NCBI GenBank assembly: GCA_009937425.1
Contig: JAACFO010000003.1
Span: forward strand, 1-64,000
DNA: 64,000 nucleotides
Reading direction: 5' to 3'
Source of the DNA: Gammaproteobacteria bacterium
Lineage (GTDB): Bacteria > Pseudomonadota > Gammaproteobacteria > HK1
The notes under the pieces were generated by a model. The model saw only the letters and a program-made list of their open reading frames with translations, made no database searches and was not told where the DNA came from. This document shows, in pieces, positions 17,434-25,388 of the stretch; within the stretch, counting starts at the first letter, position 1, and each line of letters begins with the position of its first letter. Position numbers and translations under genes: made by a program.

Positions 17434-17649
17434 ATGTCCAAGCTAATTGATTCACCGTTTGAAGTCTGCGCGGTATGTGACGAGTACGTATTTCTCGATC
17501 AGACTCAGCGTCAATGCGCGCGCGAGCACCATTGCGAAAACGTCAAATGTCCGTTGGCGCGATTTTTCGTAGGCAGAGAGGTACGGAATTCAGGCGCTGA
17601 CGATGCTGAAAGTGTTCCTGCCGAGACAGAGTTGGTGGAGGAATACTGA
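17434..17649 (+). CDS. Small Cys-rich protein of unknown function under an FNR-type box
   Basis: A 71-residue protein I do not recognise. It has five cysteines and a His pair in the pattern C-x2-C-x12-C-x3-H-H-C-x4-C within residues 12-39, followed by an acidic tail (ADDAESVPAETELVEEY). No signal peptide or membrane helix, so probably cytosolic. The spacing suggests a zinc or iron-sulphur site. It opens the plus-strand respiratory cluster, directly behind a near-consensus FNR/DNR box. It is not NqrM, which is membrane-bound. A structural or sensing role in nitrogen-oxide metabolism is speculation. Confidence 0.75.
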   Translation: MSKLIDSPFEVCAVCDEYVFLDQTQRQCAREHHCENVKCPLARFFVGREVRNSGADDAESVPAETELVEEY

Positions 17650-17719
17650 CGGGTGAGTAAAGTTACATCCCGCCAGCTGCCAGACCGCACCCCATAGCCC
17701 CCACGATGGCAAATCGGGT

Positions 17720-17733
17720 TTGACATGGATCAA
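17720..17733 (+). promoter_or_regulatory. FNR/DNR-type box and extended -10 in front of the diheme cytochrome gene
   Basis: TTGAC-ATGG-ATCAA is a full match to TTGAY-N4-ATCAA. An extended -10 element, TG-A-TACAAC (17753-17761), begins its hexamer at 17756, exactly 29.5 bases from the box centre. That is the class II geometry (activator at -41.5). The coding start is at 17806. Confidence 0.72.
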
Positions 17734-17805
17734 TCCGGTGACCGGAGAGCCGTGATACAACAACACCGAACTGGGACGCTCACAGCAGCATCGGGAGTGC
17801 AAACC

Positions 17806-18537
17806 ATGAAGAAAATGCAGGCAGCAACATTGCTCGGCGCCGGAATTATCTTTGCCATCGGCGTACTCGCCTGGCCCGGTGCGAGCCTGGCCAAGGAGGT
17901 CGAATCGTCCATGGCGCGTGGCGGTCTTCTCTATGACAAGTGGTACAAGGAAATTGGCGAGAAGGCTCCCGGCACGAAGCATCCGCTGTATCCGGCCGAG
18001 GGAAAGTACGCCAAGAAGGCCGGCGACACCTGGCGCTGCAAGGAGTGCCACGGCTGGGACTACAAGGGCAAAGACGGCGCCTATGCCAAAGGCAAGCACT
18101 ACACGGGCATCATGGGCATCCATGGCATGGCCGGCGGCGATCCGGGGAAAGTTGTCGCACTGCTCAAAGACGACAAGCACGGCTACGGTGACAAGCTGTC
18201 GGACACGGATCTGCAGGATCTCGGCAACTTCGTGACCAAGGGCCAGGTCGATGCGGACAAATACATCGATAGCGCCACCAAAATGCCCAAAAGCGGCGAC
18301 AAGGCCAAAGGTGCGGCCGTTTTCAATACCATGTGCGCGAAGTGCCACGGCATGGATGGCACCGAGCCCGACGACATGAAGAAGTCGCTCGGCAAGCAGA
18401 TGGGTAATCCCTGGGAAGTGATGCACAAGATAATGAATGGTCAACCCGACGAGGAGATGCCGGCGCTGCGTGCGCTGGATCGCGGGGTGGTCATGGACGT
18501 CATGTCGCATATCACCACGTTGCCGAAGAAGCCCTAG
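17806..18537 (+). CDS. Periplasmic diheme cytochrome c
   Basis: A 243-residue exported c-type cytochrome. The signal peptide is residues 1-29 (ending GASLAKE). The two heme sites are CKECH at 78-82 and CAKCH at 177-181, each in its own half, so it is a two-domain cytochrome of roughly cytochrome c4-like size, though the first domain looks atypical. I chose the ATG at 17806 over the open frame from 17725 because GGGAG precedes it and it gives a clean signal peptide. Likely an electron shuttle between the tetraheme quinol dehydrogenase and the cd1 nitrite reductase downstream. A strong terminator follows at 18553. Confidence 0.9.
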   Translation: MKKMQAATLLGAGIIFAIGVLAWPGASLAKEVESSMARGGLLYDKWYKEIGEKAPGTKHPLYPAEGKYAKKAGDTWRCKECHGWDYKGKDGAYAKGKHYTGIMGIHGMAGGDPGKVVALLKDDKHGYGDKLSDTDLQDLGNFVTKGQVDADKYIDSATKMPKSGDKAKGAAVFNTMCAKCHGMDGTEPDDMKKSLGKQMGNPWEVMHKIMNGQPDEEMPALRALDRGVVMDVMSHITTLPKKP

Positions 18538-18552
18538 TCGAAACCCACTCAC

Positions 18553-18585
18553 GACGCCCTGCCGCAGGATCGGCAGGGCGTCTTT
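18553..18585 (+). terminator. Rho-independent terminator after the diheme cytochrome gene
   Basis: A perfect 12-base stem (18553-18564 with 18571-18582) with a 6-base loop is followed by a short TTT. It separates the cytochrome gene from the NapC/NirT gene and may allow partial read-through. Confidence 0.8.
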
Positions 18586-18649
18586 GGGTCGGTCACTTTC
18601 TACCAGCCAGCCGCAAAAAATGGGCTCACTCTGAAATACGGGGACCGAC

Positions 18650-19234
18650 GTGATCAGTCTAGTGCAGCGCTCTTGGCAATGGTTCTGGCGACCCAGCAGC
18701 AAGTACACATGGGGTGGCATCTTCCTCATCGGCGGAGTTGCCGGCATCATTTTCTGGGGCGGCTTCAATACCTTCATGGAGTACACCAACACGATGCAGT
18801 TCTGCATCTCCTGCCATGAGATGGAAGAGAACGTCTACCTGGAATACAAGGAGACCATTCACTTTAAGAACCGTACCGGCGTGCGGACCATCTGCGCCGA
18901 CTGCCACGTCCCCAAGGAGTGGGTCCCGAAGCTCATCCGCAAAATCAAGGCCTCCAATGAGCTGCTCCACAAGGTCATGGGTTCGATCAACACGAAGGAG
19001 AAGTTCGAGGCCAAACGGCTCGAACTGGCAGAGAACGTATGGGCGGCGATGGAGGCGAACGACTCGCACGAGTGCCGCAACTGTCACTCCTTCGAAGCCA
19101 TGGACTTCAAGAAACAGCAGAGTCGCCCGCGCAAGAAGCATCCCAAGGCGAAGAAGCAAGGTAAGACGTGCATCGATTGCCACAAGGGCATCGCACACAA
19201 GCTGCCGGAAGGCTATGAGGAAGAAGACTCATAG
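18650..19234 (+). CDS. NapC/NirT-family tetraheme cytochrome c (quinol dehydrogenase)
   Basis: A 194-residue membrane-anchored cytochrome. One N-terminal helix (about residues 20-41) is followed by four heme motifs: CISCH (52), CADCH (82), CRNCH (142) and CIDCH (174). Size, anchor and heme count match NapC/NirT/NrfH-type quinol dehydrogenases, which pass electrons from membrane quinol to periplasmic reductases. GTG start at 18650 with GGGG upstream. Its position immediately before nirS suggests the NirT role; the C-terminus is Lys-rich and acidic-ended. Confidence 0.93.
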   Translation: MISLVQRSWQWFWRPSSKYTWGGIFLIGGVAGIIFWGGFNTFMEYTNTMQFCISCHEMEENVYLEYKETIHFKNRTGVRTICADCHVPKEWVPKLIRKIKASNELLHKVMGSINTKEKFEAKRLELAENVWAAMEANDSHECRNCHSFEAMDFKKQQSRPRKKHPKAKKQGKTCIDCHKGIAHKLPEGYEEEDS

Positions 19235-19250
19235 GCCGACCGGCCGCTAT

Positions 19251-19264
19251 TTGACCTATGTCAA
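19251..19264 (+). promoter_or_regulatory. FNR/DNR-type palindrome upstream of nirS
   Basis: TTGAC-CTAT-GTCAA is a perfect 5-base inverted repeat of FNR/DNR type, 115 bases before the nirS start and 16 bases after the tetraheme gene's stop. It indicates that nirS has its own promoter activated by a CRP/FNR-family regulator. Confidence 0.7.
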
Positions 19265-19379
19265 AGACCGCTCAGGTGAGGTTTCGGCACTATGTGCCGT
19301 GGATCGGTCCCCGCCGATGGTCCGACGCTAAGAGACTATCGGTCGTGGCCAAACTGAGTAAACAAAAGGAAAGATAGCC

Positions 19380-20990
19380 ATGAAACGAGCAGCAATTGCC
19401 CTCTCTGCCGCCAGCCTGGTGCTTGGACTCGGCCTGAGCGGAATGGCAACGCCAACGGCCGCGGCCGAACCGACCCTGACAGAAGACCAGTTCGAGCACG
19501 CAAAGAATTTGTACTTCCAGCGCTGCGCGGGCTGCCATGGCGTACTTCGCAAAGGCGCCACCGGCAAGAATCTCGAGCCGAAGAACACCCGCAAGAAAGG
19601 CCAGAAGAAGCTCGAGCGGATTCTCACCTTCGGCACCGAAGGCGGCATGAACAACTTCGACGACATCTTCACCAAGGACGAGATCGCGATGCTCGCCACC
19701 TACATCCAGATGCCGCCGCCGATACCACCCGAGCTCAGCCTCGCCGAAATGAAGAAGCGCTGGAAGGTCTTCGTGCCACCCAGCGAGTATCCAAAAAAGC
19801 CAATGCACAGCCGCAATTGGCAGAACTTCTTCCTGGTGATCCTGCGTGACGCGGGCAAACTCGGCGTGATTGACGGCGACACCAAGGAAGTCGTAGCGAA
19901 GGTGGACACGGGCTACGCCGTGCACGTACTGAAGGAGTCCTCGGACGGCAGGTTCTGGTTCACCATGGGCCGGGATGGCAGAATGACCAAGATCGACTTG
20001 TGGATGGATCCGCCAAAGGTGGTGGCCGAGACCCAGATCGCCTTCGACGCACGCGACGTCGCGGTGTCGCAGTACGGCGAGTGGAAGGACAAGTACGTCA
20101 TCGGCGGGAGTTACTGGCCGCCGCACTTCGTCATTCTGGACGCTGAGACCATGGAGCCATTGAAAGTCGTATCCACCCGCGGTGTAAATGTCGACGGCGA
20201 GTATGTGAACGAGTCGCGGGTCGCGGCAGTCTACAACACCCCGAATGCGCCCACCTGGATCGTGGCTGCAAAGGAGCTCGGTCAGCTCTGGCAGGTAGAC
20301 TACAGCGACCTGGATAACCTGCGCATCGATGTGATCAACAGCCACAAGTTCCTGCATGACGGCTTTTTCGATCCCACCCAGCGCTACTTCCAGATCGCCG
20401 CCAACGCCTCTGACCGCATAGAGATAATGGATTCGGTCGAGCGTAAGTTTGTCGCCTCCATCGTGACCGGCAAGAAGCCGCACCCGGGGCCCGGCGCCAA
20501 CTGGATCGATCCGAAGTGTGGGCCGGTCGCCGGCACTACGCACCTGGGCGAAGGCATGATCACGGTGTGGGGCAACGATCCGAAAACCCGCCCGGATGAG
20601 GCGTGGAAGATCTGCTACAAGGTAGAGACGGATGGGCCGGGATTGTTCATACGGACTCACCCGAATTCCAAGTACGTCTGGGCCGATCAGACCAAGCACC
20701 CCGAGCCCTCTGTACAGCAGTCGGTGGTCGTGCTGGACAAGGAGACCGGCAAGATCGTGAAAACAATACGCGTAACCGAGTTTCCCAAGGCCGTCGCGGT
20801 GCACCAGGAGTTCAACAAGGACGGCACCGAGGTCTGGGTGTCCGTGTGGGCCCGCGGCCCGGGCGACCGTGCGAAGGGGGAGATCGTGATTTACGATGCC
20901 AACACCCTCGAGGAGAAAGCGCGTATCAAGGGATTGGAAACCCCCACCGGCAAGTTCAACGTCTACAATCGGATGCACCACGTTACCTGA
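19380..20990 (+). CDS. nirS: Cytochrome cd1 nitrite reductase
   Basis: A 536-residue periplasmic enzyme that reduces nitrite to nitric oxide. The signal peptide is residues 1-29. A cytochrome c domain follows with CAGCH at 49-53, then an eight-bladed d1-heme propeller. The d1-heme ligand is His182 (GYAVHV). The active-site pair is His326 (KFLHDG) and His368 (KKPHPG), 42 residues apart as in the Pseudomonas enzyme, followed by GANWIDP and TTHLGEG. Both active-site His are kept, which separates it from NirN and NirF. No d1-heme assembly genes (nirF, C, D, L, G, H, J, E) are in the window. A terminator follows at 21011. Confidence 0.95.
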   Translation: MKRAAIALSAASLVLGLGLSGMATPTAAAEPTLTEDQFEHAKNLYFQRCAGCHGVLRKGATGKNLEPKNTRKKGQKKLERILTFGTEGGMNNFDDIFTKDEIAMLATYIQMPPPIPPELSLAEMKKRWKVFVPPSEYPKKPMHSRNWQNFFLVILRDAGKLGVIDGDTKEVVAKVDTGYAVHVLKESSDGRFWFTMGRDGRMTKIDLWMDPPKVVAETQIAFDARDVAVSQYGEWKDKYVIGGSYWPPHFVILDAETMEPLKVVSTRGVNVDGEYVNESRVAAVYNTPNAPTWIVAAKELGQLWQVDYSDLDNLRIDVINSHKFLHDGFFDPTQRYFQIAANASDRIEIMDSVERKFVASIVTGKKPHPGPGANWIDPKCGPVAGTTHLGEGMITVWGNDPKTRPDEAWKICYKVETDGPGLFIRTHPNSKYVWADQTKHPEPSVQQSVVVLDKETGKIVKTIRVTEFPKAVAVHQEFNKDGTEVWVSVWARGPGDRAKGEIVIYDANTLEEKARIKGLETPTGKFNVYNRMHHVT

Positions 20991-21010
20991 TCGATTCCGG
21001 GTGAAACTTG

Positions 21011-21046
21011 AAACGGGCATGGGTTTCTCATGCCCGTTTTCTTTTT
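21011..21046 (+). terminator. Rho-independent terminator after nirS
   Basis: An 8-base stem (CGGGCATG / CATGCCCG) with a 7-base loop, extended by three A-T pairs, is followed by TTTTCTTTTT. It ends 53 bases before the cupredoxin start. Confidence 0.88.
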
Positions 21047-21098
21047 GGGGACTTTAGCGTCATCATGGCCGCTGTGAATCTAAGCGGAGGCTAATGCC

Positions 21099-21443
21099 AT
21101 GAGGACGGCTGCATTCGTTATCGCTGCATTGCTGGCATGCGGTTTTCTCGCGAGCGGGAACCCCCTGCTCGCCGCGGAGACCGTGACCGTTGACGTGCAG
21201 AAGTACAAGTTCGTCCCGCCGGAGATCACCGTCAAGGCCGGCACCACGGTGCGCTGGGTGAACAAGGAGAAACGCCAGTACCACAGCGTCTGGTTCAAGG
21301 AGTCGGGCGAGCCGGAGTCCGAGTACTTCTTCCCCGATGAGACCTTTGAACGCACCTTCGACACGCCGGGCGTCTACCCGTACGTCTGCGAACCCCACGA
21401 GACAGACTACGACATGAAAGGTGTTGTTCGCGTCGTTCCGTAG
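21099..21443 (+). CDS. Periplasmic cupredoxin (plastocyanin/amicyanin type)
   Basis: A 114-residue exported blue-copper protein. The signal peptide is residues 1-26. The type 1 copper ligands are all visible: His62 (QYHSVWF), Cys97, His100 (YVCEPHE) and Met106. The segment EITVKAGTTVRWVN is the family hallmark. Small copper proteins of this kind commonly donate electrons to nitrite reductases, so it is a plausible NirS partner, although it follows the nirS terminator and may have its own promoter. Confidence 0.92.
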   Translation: MRTAAFVIAALLACGFLASGNPLLAAETVTVDVQKYKFVPPEITVKAGTTVRWVNKEKRQYHSVWFKESGEPESEYFFPDETFERTFDTPGVYPYVCEPHETDYDMKGVVRVVP

Positions 21444-21556
21444 GTGACCGGTCTCTGAAGTAATTCGAGACACAACCTGCAGCGGCACATGCCGGCACTA
21501 GTTCGGCTACCCGCCTCGGAGAATCAGCGCGCAGCGATTGCTCGATGATGATCGCG

Positions 21557-22369
21557 TTAAGTGATGCGTGAGCGCACCGATGCCGAGATAAACTCACTCA
21601 CCAGGACGACTCCGAAGATGGCCACCAGTATCACCGCCACCTCGTCCCAGGCGAACAGATTGATGGAGGAGTAGAGTACGATGCCGATGCCACCCGCACC
21701 GACGAATCCGAGCACGGTGGATTCACGAATGTTGATGTCCCAGCGGTAGATAATCGTTCCAAACACGACGGGTAGCACTTGGGGCAGCACGGCGACCAGC
21801 AGCACTTGCAGCCGGGAGGCACCGGTGGCTTCAATGGCCTCCACGGTACCCTCGTCGATCTCCTCGATGGCCTCGGCGACGAGTTTACCGACGAAGCCGA
21901 TGGAGCGCGCCGTGACGGACCAGACCCCTGCCATGGGACCGGGACCGAATATGGCCACGAAGAATAACCCCCACACCACCGTATTCACCGACCGCGACGC
22001 CACCAGTATGAAACGACCGATGAACCAGGTAACGGCGTTGGGCGTGGTGTTCCTGGCCGCCAGAAACGCGATGGGCAACGCGATGAAAAACGTGGCGGCG
22101 GTGCCGAGAGTGGCAATGTGAACCGTTTCCACCAGCGGATCGATGATCTCGGCAAAGAATTCCCAATACGGCGGCACCATACGGACAAGGAGATCTGCTG
22201 CCTGCTCGTGAGCGTCGAGGAAATAAACCCAGGTAATGTCGAGATTGCTGAGCGACCATACGGCGATGAACACGATCCCTAAGTACCAGCTGTAGCGGAT
22301 CAGTGTTTCCCGCGGTGTGAATCGCTTCCACACTTCGGGGTATTTTCGTGCGTGTTCCTCTGGAGTCAT
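21557..22369 (-). CDS. phnE: Phosphonate-type ABC transporter permease (second PhnE)
   Basis: A 270-residue inner-membrane permease with about six helices and the binding-protein-dependent transport signature (EAIEATGASRLQVLLVAVLP, about residues 185-204, contacting the ATPase). It is paired with a second, diverged permease directly upstream (12-base gap). Two different PhnE subunits in one operon are common and imply a heterodimer. Confidence 0.92.
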   Translation of the reverse strand: MTPEEHARKYPEVWKRFTPRETLIRYSWYLGIVFIAVWSLSNLDITWVYFLDAHEQAADLLVRMVPPYWEFFAEIIDPLVETVHIATLGTAATFFIALPIAFLAARNTTPNAVTWFIGRFILVASRSVNTVVWGLFFVAIFGPGPMAGVWSVTARSIGFVGKLVAEAIEEIDEGTVEAIEATGASRLQVLLVAVLPQVLPVVFGTIIYRWDINIRESTVLGFVGAGGIGIVLYSSINLFAWDEVAVILVAIFGVVLVSEFISASVRSRIT

Positions 22370-22381
22370 TGTCGAATCGGC

Positions 22382-23182
22382 TCAGCGCAGGCGCGCGCGT
22401 ACCCAGTTGCTGAAGAATTCACCGGCGAAAACCAGCGAGATGATGCTGAGCAGAATCGCCAGACTGAAGTCGTAGTCGTAGCGCGAGAACGTAGCCGCCA
22501 GGGTTTGGCCGATACCGCCGGCGCCCACGATACCGACTACGGTGGAATGGCGGATGTTGGCGTCCAGACGGTAGATAGATACACCCACATAACGCGGCAA
22601 CATCTGAGGCTGGACCGCGTAGAGGAGCATCTTGCCGAAGCTGGCTCCGGTGGCGCGAACCGCCTCCAGCTGTCCCGCACGCATGTTCTCGATATCTTCG
22701 GCCAGCATCTTACCGATGAAACTCATGCTCGCCACCGTCAACGTCATCACACCCGCCAGAGGCCCAAAACCGAATATCTTCACGAAGAAGATGGCGATGA
22801 TGACCTCGTGGAACGTCCGCGAGACGACCAGCACGCCACGCGCCGCGAGATAGACGGGCTTCGGCACCAGATTGGCGGCAGCGCAAACCCCCAACGGAAT
22901 AGCCAGCACCATGCCCATGAAGCTCGCTGCGAGCGCCATCTGCACGCTTTCCAGCAAGCCACGCGCGAGCAGCTGCCAGCGACTGAAATCCGGTGGCACC
23001 ATGCGTGCGAACATATTGCCGGCTCGAGCCATTCCCTGGTCCACACGATGCCAATCGATGTCGAGCGCACCCACCGACCAGGTGAAGTAGACCACTGCTG
23101 CCAGCAGTAGCCCGTAGCGGGTATAGGGATTGGGGATGAACTTCGGCGGGCGCCAGCTCGTAGGATACGCGTGCGAGGTCAT
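22382..23182 (-). CDS. phnE: Phosphonate-type ABC transporter permease (first PhnE)
   Basis: A 266-residue permease with the coupling segment [20 protein letters not shown] and the late [12 protein letters not shown] motif of the family. It overlaps the end of phnC by 4 bases, so translation is coupled. Works with the other PhnE, PhnC and PhnD. Confidence 0.92.
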   Translation of the reverse strand: MTSHAYPTSWRPPKFIPNPYTRYGLLLAAVVYFTWSVGALDIDWHRVDQGMARAGNMFARMVPPDFSRWQLLARGLLESVQMALAASFMGMVLAIPLGVCAAANLVPKPVYLAARGVLVVSRTFHEVIIAIFFVKIFGFGPLAGVMTLTVASMSFIGKMLAEDIENMRAGQLEAVRATGASFGKMLLYAVQPQMLPRYVGVSIYRLDANIRHSTVVGIVGAGGIGQTLAATFSRYDYDFSLAILLSIISLVFAGEFFSNWVRARLR

Positions 23183-24000
23183 CCAGCCGCCGATTCGCCT
23201 TCCAGACGGTGGGAGCTGCTCTGGTCCTCTTCCTCGTCGACCTTGCGTATGGTCGTGCTCCAGTCCTCCTCGCCGTAGATGTCGGTGAGCACCTGGGGGG
23301 TCACGGCCTCGGGTGGACCATCGAAGACGACCACGCCGCCGCTCAAGCCAACGATGCGATCCGCATGAGCCTGAGCCAACCCCACGTCGTGGATGTTGAC
23401 CAATGCCGGCGTGCCGCGCTCGTGGGCGAGTTCGACCAGCAAACGCATGATTTGTCGCGCCGTCTTGGGATCGAGGCTCGCCGTTGGCTCGTCCACGAGC
23501 AGCAGTTCGGGTCGCTGCATGAGGGCGCGGGCGATGCCGACGCGCTGGCGCTGACCACCGGAGAGCGCGTCGGCTCGGGTATCCTGGTAGCCCTTGAGCC
23601 CGACCCGCTCGAGCAACTCAAAAGCGGCCGAGATGTCCTCGGGAGGGTACTTCCGCCGGTAAGCCTGCCAGAAGCTCACGTAACCGAGACGTCCCGATAA
23701 CGCGTTCTCCATCACCGTGAGCCTCTCCACCAGATTGTACTCCTGGAAGATCATGCCCATGCGCCGCCGCGCCTTTCTCAATTCCCGCCGGCCGAGGGCC
23801 GTGACGTCGAGGTTGTTGAGAACGACCCGGCCCGAGGTGGGCTCCACCAGGCGATTCACGCACCGGATGAGGGTGCTCTTACCGGCTCCGGAAGAGCCGA
23901 TGATGGCGACCACCTGGGGTTCGTGAATGGTGAAGGTGATGCTCTCGAGAGCGCGGGTGCCGGTCGCATATTCCTTGGCGAGTTCGGTGATGGTCAGCAT
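23179..24000 (-). CDS. phnC: Phosphonate-type ABC transporter ATP-binding protein
   Basis: A 273-residue ABC ATPase. Walker A is [10 protein letters not shown] (residues 36-45), the signature [10 protein letters not shown] and Walker [13 protein letters not shown] follow, and the switch His is in NIHDVGLAQ. The [11 protein letters not shown] segment is typical of PhnC. The last 25 residues ([19 protein letters not shown]) are an acidic extension. It lies behind a GC-rich hairpin that separates it from phnD. Confidence 0.94.
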   Translation of the reverse strand: MLTITELAKEYATGTRALESITFTIHEPQVVAIIGSSGAGKSTLIRCVNRLVEPTSGRVVLNNLDVTALGRRELRKARRRMGMIFQEYNLVERLTVMENALSGRLGYVSFWQAYRRKYPPEDISAAFELLERVGLKGYQDTRADALSGGQRQRVGIARALMQRPELLLVDEPTASLDPKTARQIMRLLVELAHERGTPALVNIHDVGLAQAHADRIVGLSGGVVVFDGPPEAVTPQVLTDIYGEEDWSTTIRKVDEEEDQSSSHRLEGESAAG

Positions 24001-24026
24001 ATCGGACGACGCACGTCAACAAATAA

Positions 24027-24052
24027 GCCCCGCCCGTATGCACAGGCGGGGC
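24027..24052 (-). terminator. GC-rich hairpin between phnD and phnC
   Basis: A perfect 8-base stem (GCCCCGCC / GGCGGGGC) with a 10-base loop and no strong T-run. It sits in the 80-base gap between the binding-protein and ATPase genes. Such hairpins often stabilise or partially terminate the transcript so that the binding protein is made in excess. Confidence 0.55.
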
Positions 24053-24080
24053 CTTGGTGAGTTTTAGACTCCAGTGTGAC

Positions 24081-25109
24081 TCAGCTCTTCTTCTTCTTTT
24101 TCTTCTTCTTGAGCTTGAGTCCCTTGAGTGCCTCGTCACTGTAGACGACGCCGTTCTCTGTCTGGATCACCCGGATTGGCTTCCACTGCTCCTTGAACGT
24201 GATGGCGCAGAACTTGTCGGCCTGCTTGCCGAACTCCTTGGCGAGCGCGGTGCCCTTCCAGTCGAAGGTCAGGAATGCGTCGCTCACACTCTTTTGCAGA
24301 TCGGGATGCAGATTGTGCGCGTAGCCGTAAGAGGTCGTCGGAAACGGCTGCGACTCCCAGATGACGCGCAAGTCGCCCTTGTTGACGATCCCTTTGCTCG
24401 CCATGCGATCGAGGACACTCGAGGCAATCGGCGCTGCATCGTAGTCTCGGTTGGCAACACCCATGATGGAGTTGTCGTGCTTGCCCGAGTAGATGACCTC
24501 GTAGTCCTGATCCGGTACCACGCCCATGTCCTTGAACAACGCACGCGGCGCCTGGTTGCCGGAATTGGAGGACGGCGTCACGTGGGCCACCTTACGGCCC
24601 TTGAGATCGCTCACTTTCATGATGTCCGAATCCTGCTGGGTAATGAGCTGCAGCTTGTAACCGAAGCTACCGTCACCCTTGCACATGATGGACATGGGCA
24701 CGTAGCCAGCCAGGTTCACGCCGAAGACCGTGGGTCCCGTGGAGATGCCGGCGACGTGCAGACGGCCAGAGCGCATGGCCTCCACCTGGGCGGCGTAAGA
24801 TTCGGCGCCGTACCACTTGACCTTTTTGCCGGTCTTCTTTGACAGATAGTCCATGAACTCGGTGAATACGTTCTCGTAAACCGACGGGTCTTCCACCGGT
24901 GTGTACGAGAAGATCAGCGTATCGGGATTGAGCAGTTTGCCGGTGTCTGTGGGCGTGTCTGCCACCAGATCACCATTGTCATCACAATAGCGAGAATCGA
25001 GATCGCCGCGATTCTTGCATTCCGCCGCCGCAGCGCTGGTACCGATAAGACAGGTAGCAGCGAGAGCGAGGGCCATCAGGCGTATAAACGATATGAGATT
25101 GTTCGGCAT
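24081..25109 (-). CDS. phnD: Phosphate/phosphite/phosphonate-type ABC substrate-binding protein with a poly-lysine tail
   Basis: A 342-residue periplasmic binding protein. The signal peptide is residues 1-28 (ending SAAAAE). A Cys-containing N-terminal extension (CKNRGDLDSRYCDDNGD) is followed by the PhnD fold with LIFSYTPVEDPSVY, HVAGISTGPTVF and THVTPSSNSGNQAP-like ligand loop. The C-terminus is odd: after GLKL it ends in an uninterrupted run of eight lysines and Ser. Ligand could be a phosphonate, phosphite or related oxyanion; no C-P lyase genes are present, so the substrate is undecided. First gene of the phnDCEE unit. Confidence 0.92.
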   Translation of the reverse strand: MPNNLISFIRLMALALAATCLIGTSAAAAECKNRGDLDSRYCDDNGDLVADTPTDTGKLLNPDTLIFSYTPVEDPSVYENVFTEFMDYLSKKTGKKVKWYGAESYAAQVEAMRSGRLHVAGISTGPTVFGVNLAGYVPMSIMCKGDGSFGYKLQLITQQDSDIMKVSDLKGRKVAHVTPSSNSGNQAPRALFKDMGVVPDQDYEVIYSGKHDNSIMGVANRDYDAAPIASSVLDRMASKGIVNKGDLRVIWESQPFPTTSYGYAHNLHPDLQKSVSDAFLTFDWKGTALAKEFGKQADKFCAITFKEQWKPIRVIQTENGVVYSDEALKGLKLKKKKKKKKS

Positions 25110-25388
25110 GGGACTCCTCCTTTATCTTTATTTTCTAGCGCCTACGGTAATCACCGCGTGGCACTGGCATACCAGGATCAACGGCCCGCAGGACCAGCTG
25201 AAAATGTCGCACCGCAAGGTACGAATATGACGGTATCTCCACAATGTATGCGAAATTGGTTGAAGGCCGCAACCGGACGAGCCCCGCCGAGTAATGTGGT
25301 TCCTTCGCGGGAGGGGCGTTCGCGTGGCCGAATGCGTGATCGGCGCATTTTCTATTAAGATGCGGGCAGACATCACGAGGATTACCCG

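Noticed and set aside
17434-17649. Possible NqrM (NQR maturation protein)
   Set aside because: NqrM has an N-terminal membrane helix and a different Cys pattern; this protein has no hydrophobic segment.
19380-20990. NirN or NirF instead of NirS
   Set aside because: Both active-site histidines (326 and 368) and the d1 ligand His182 are present together with a heme c domain, as in true cd1 nitrite reductase.
21557-23182. Tandem duplication of phnE
   Set aside because: The two permeases are strongly diverged; paired PhnE subunits are a normal operon layout, not a recent duplication.
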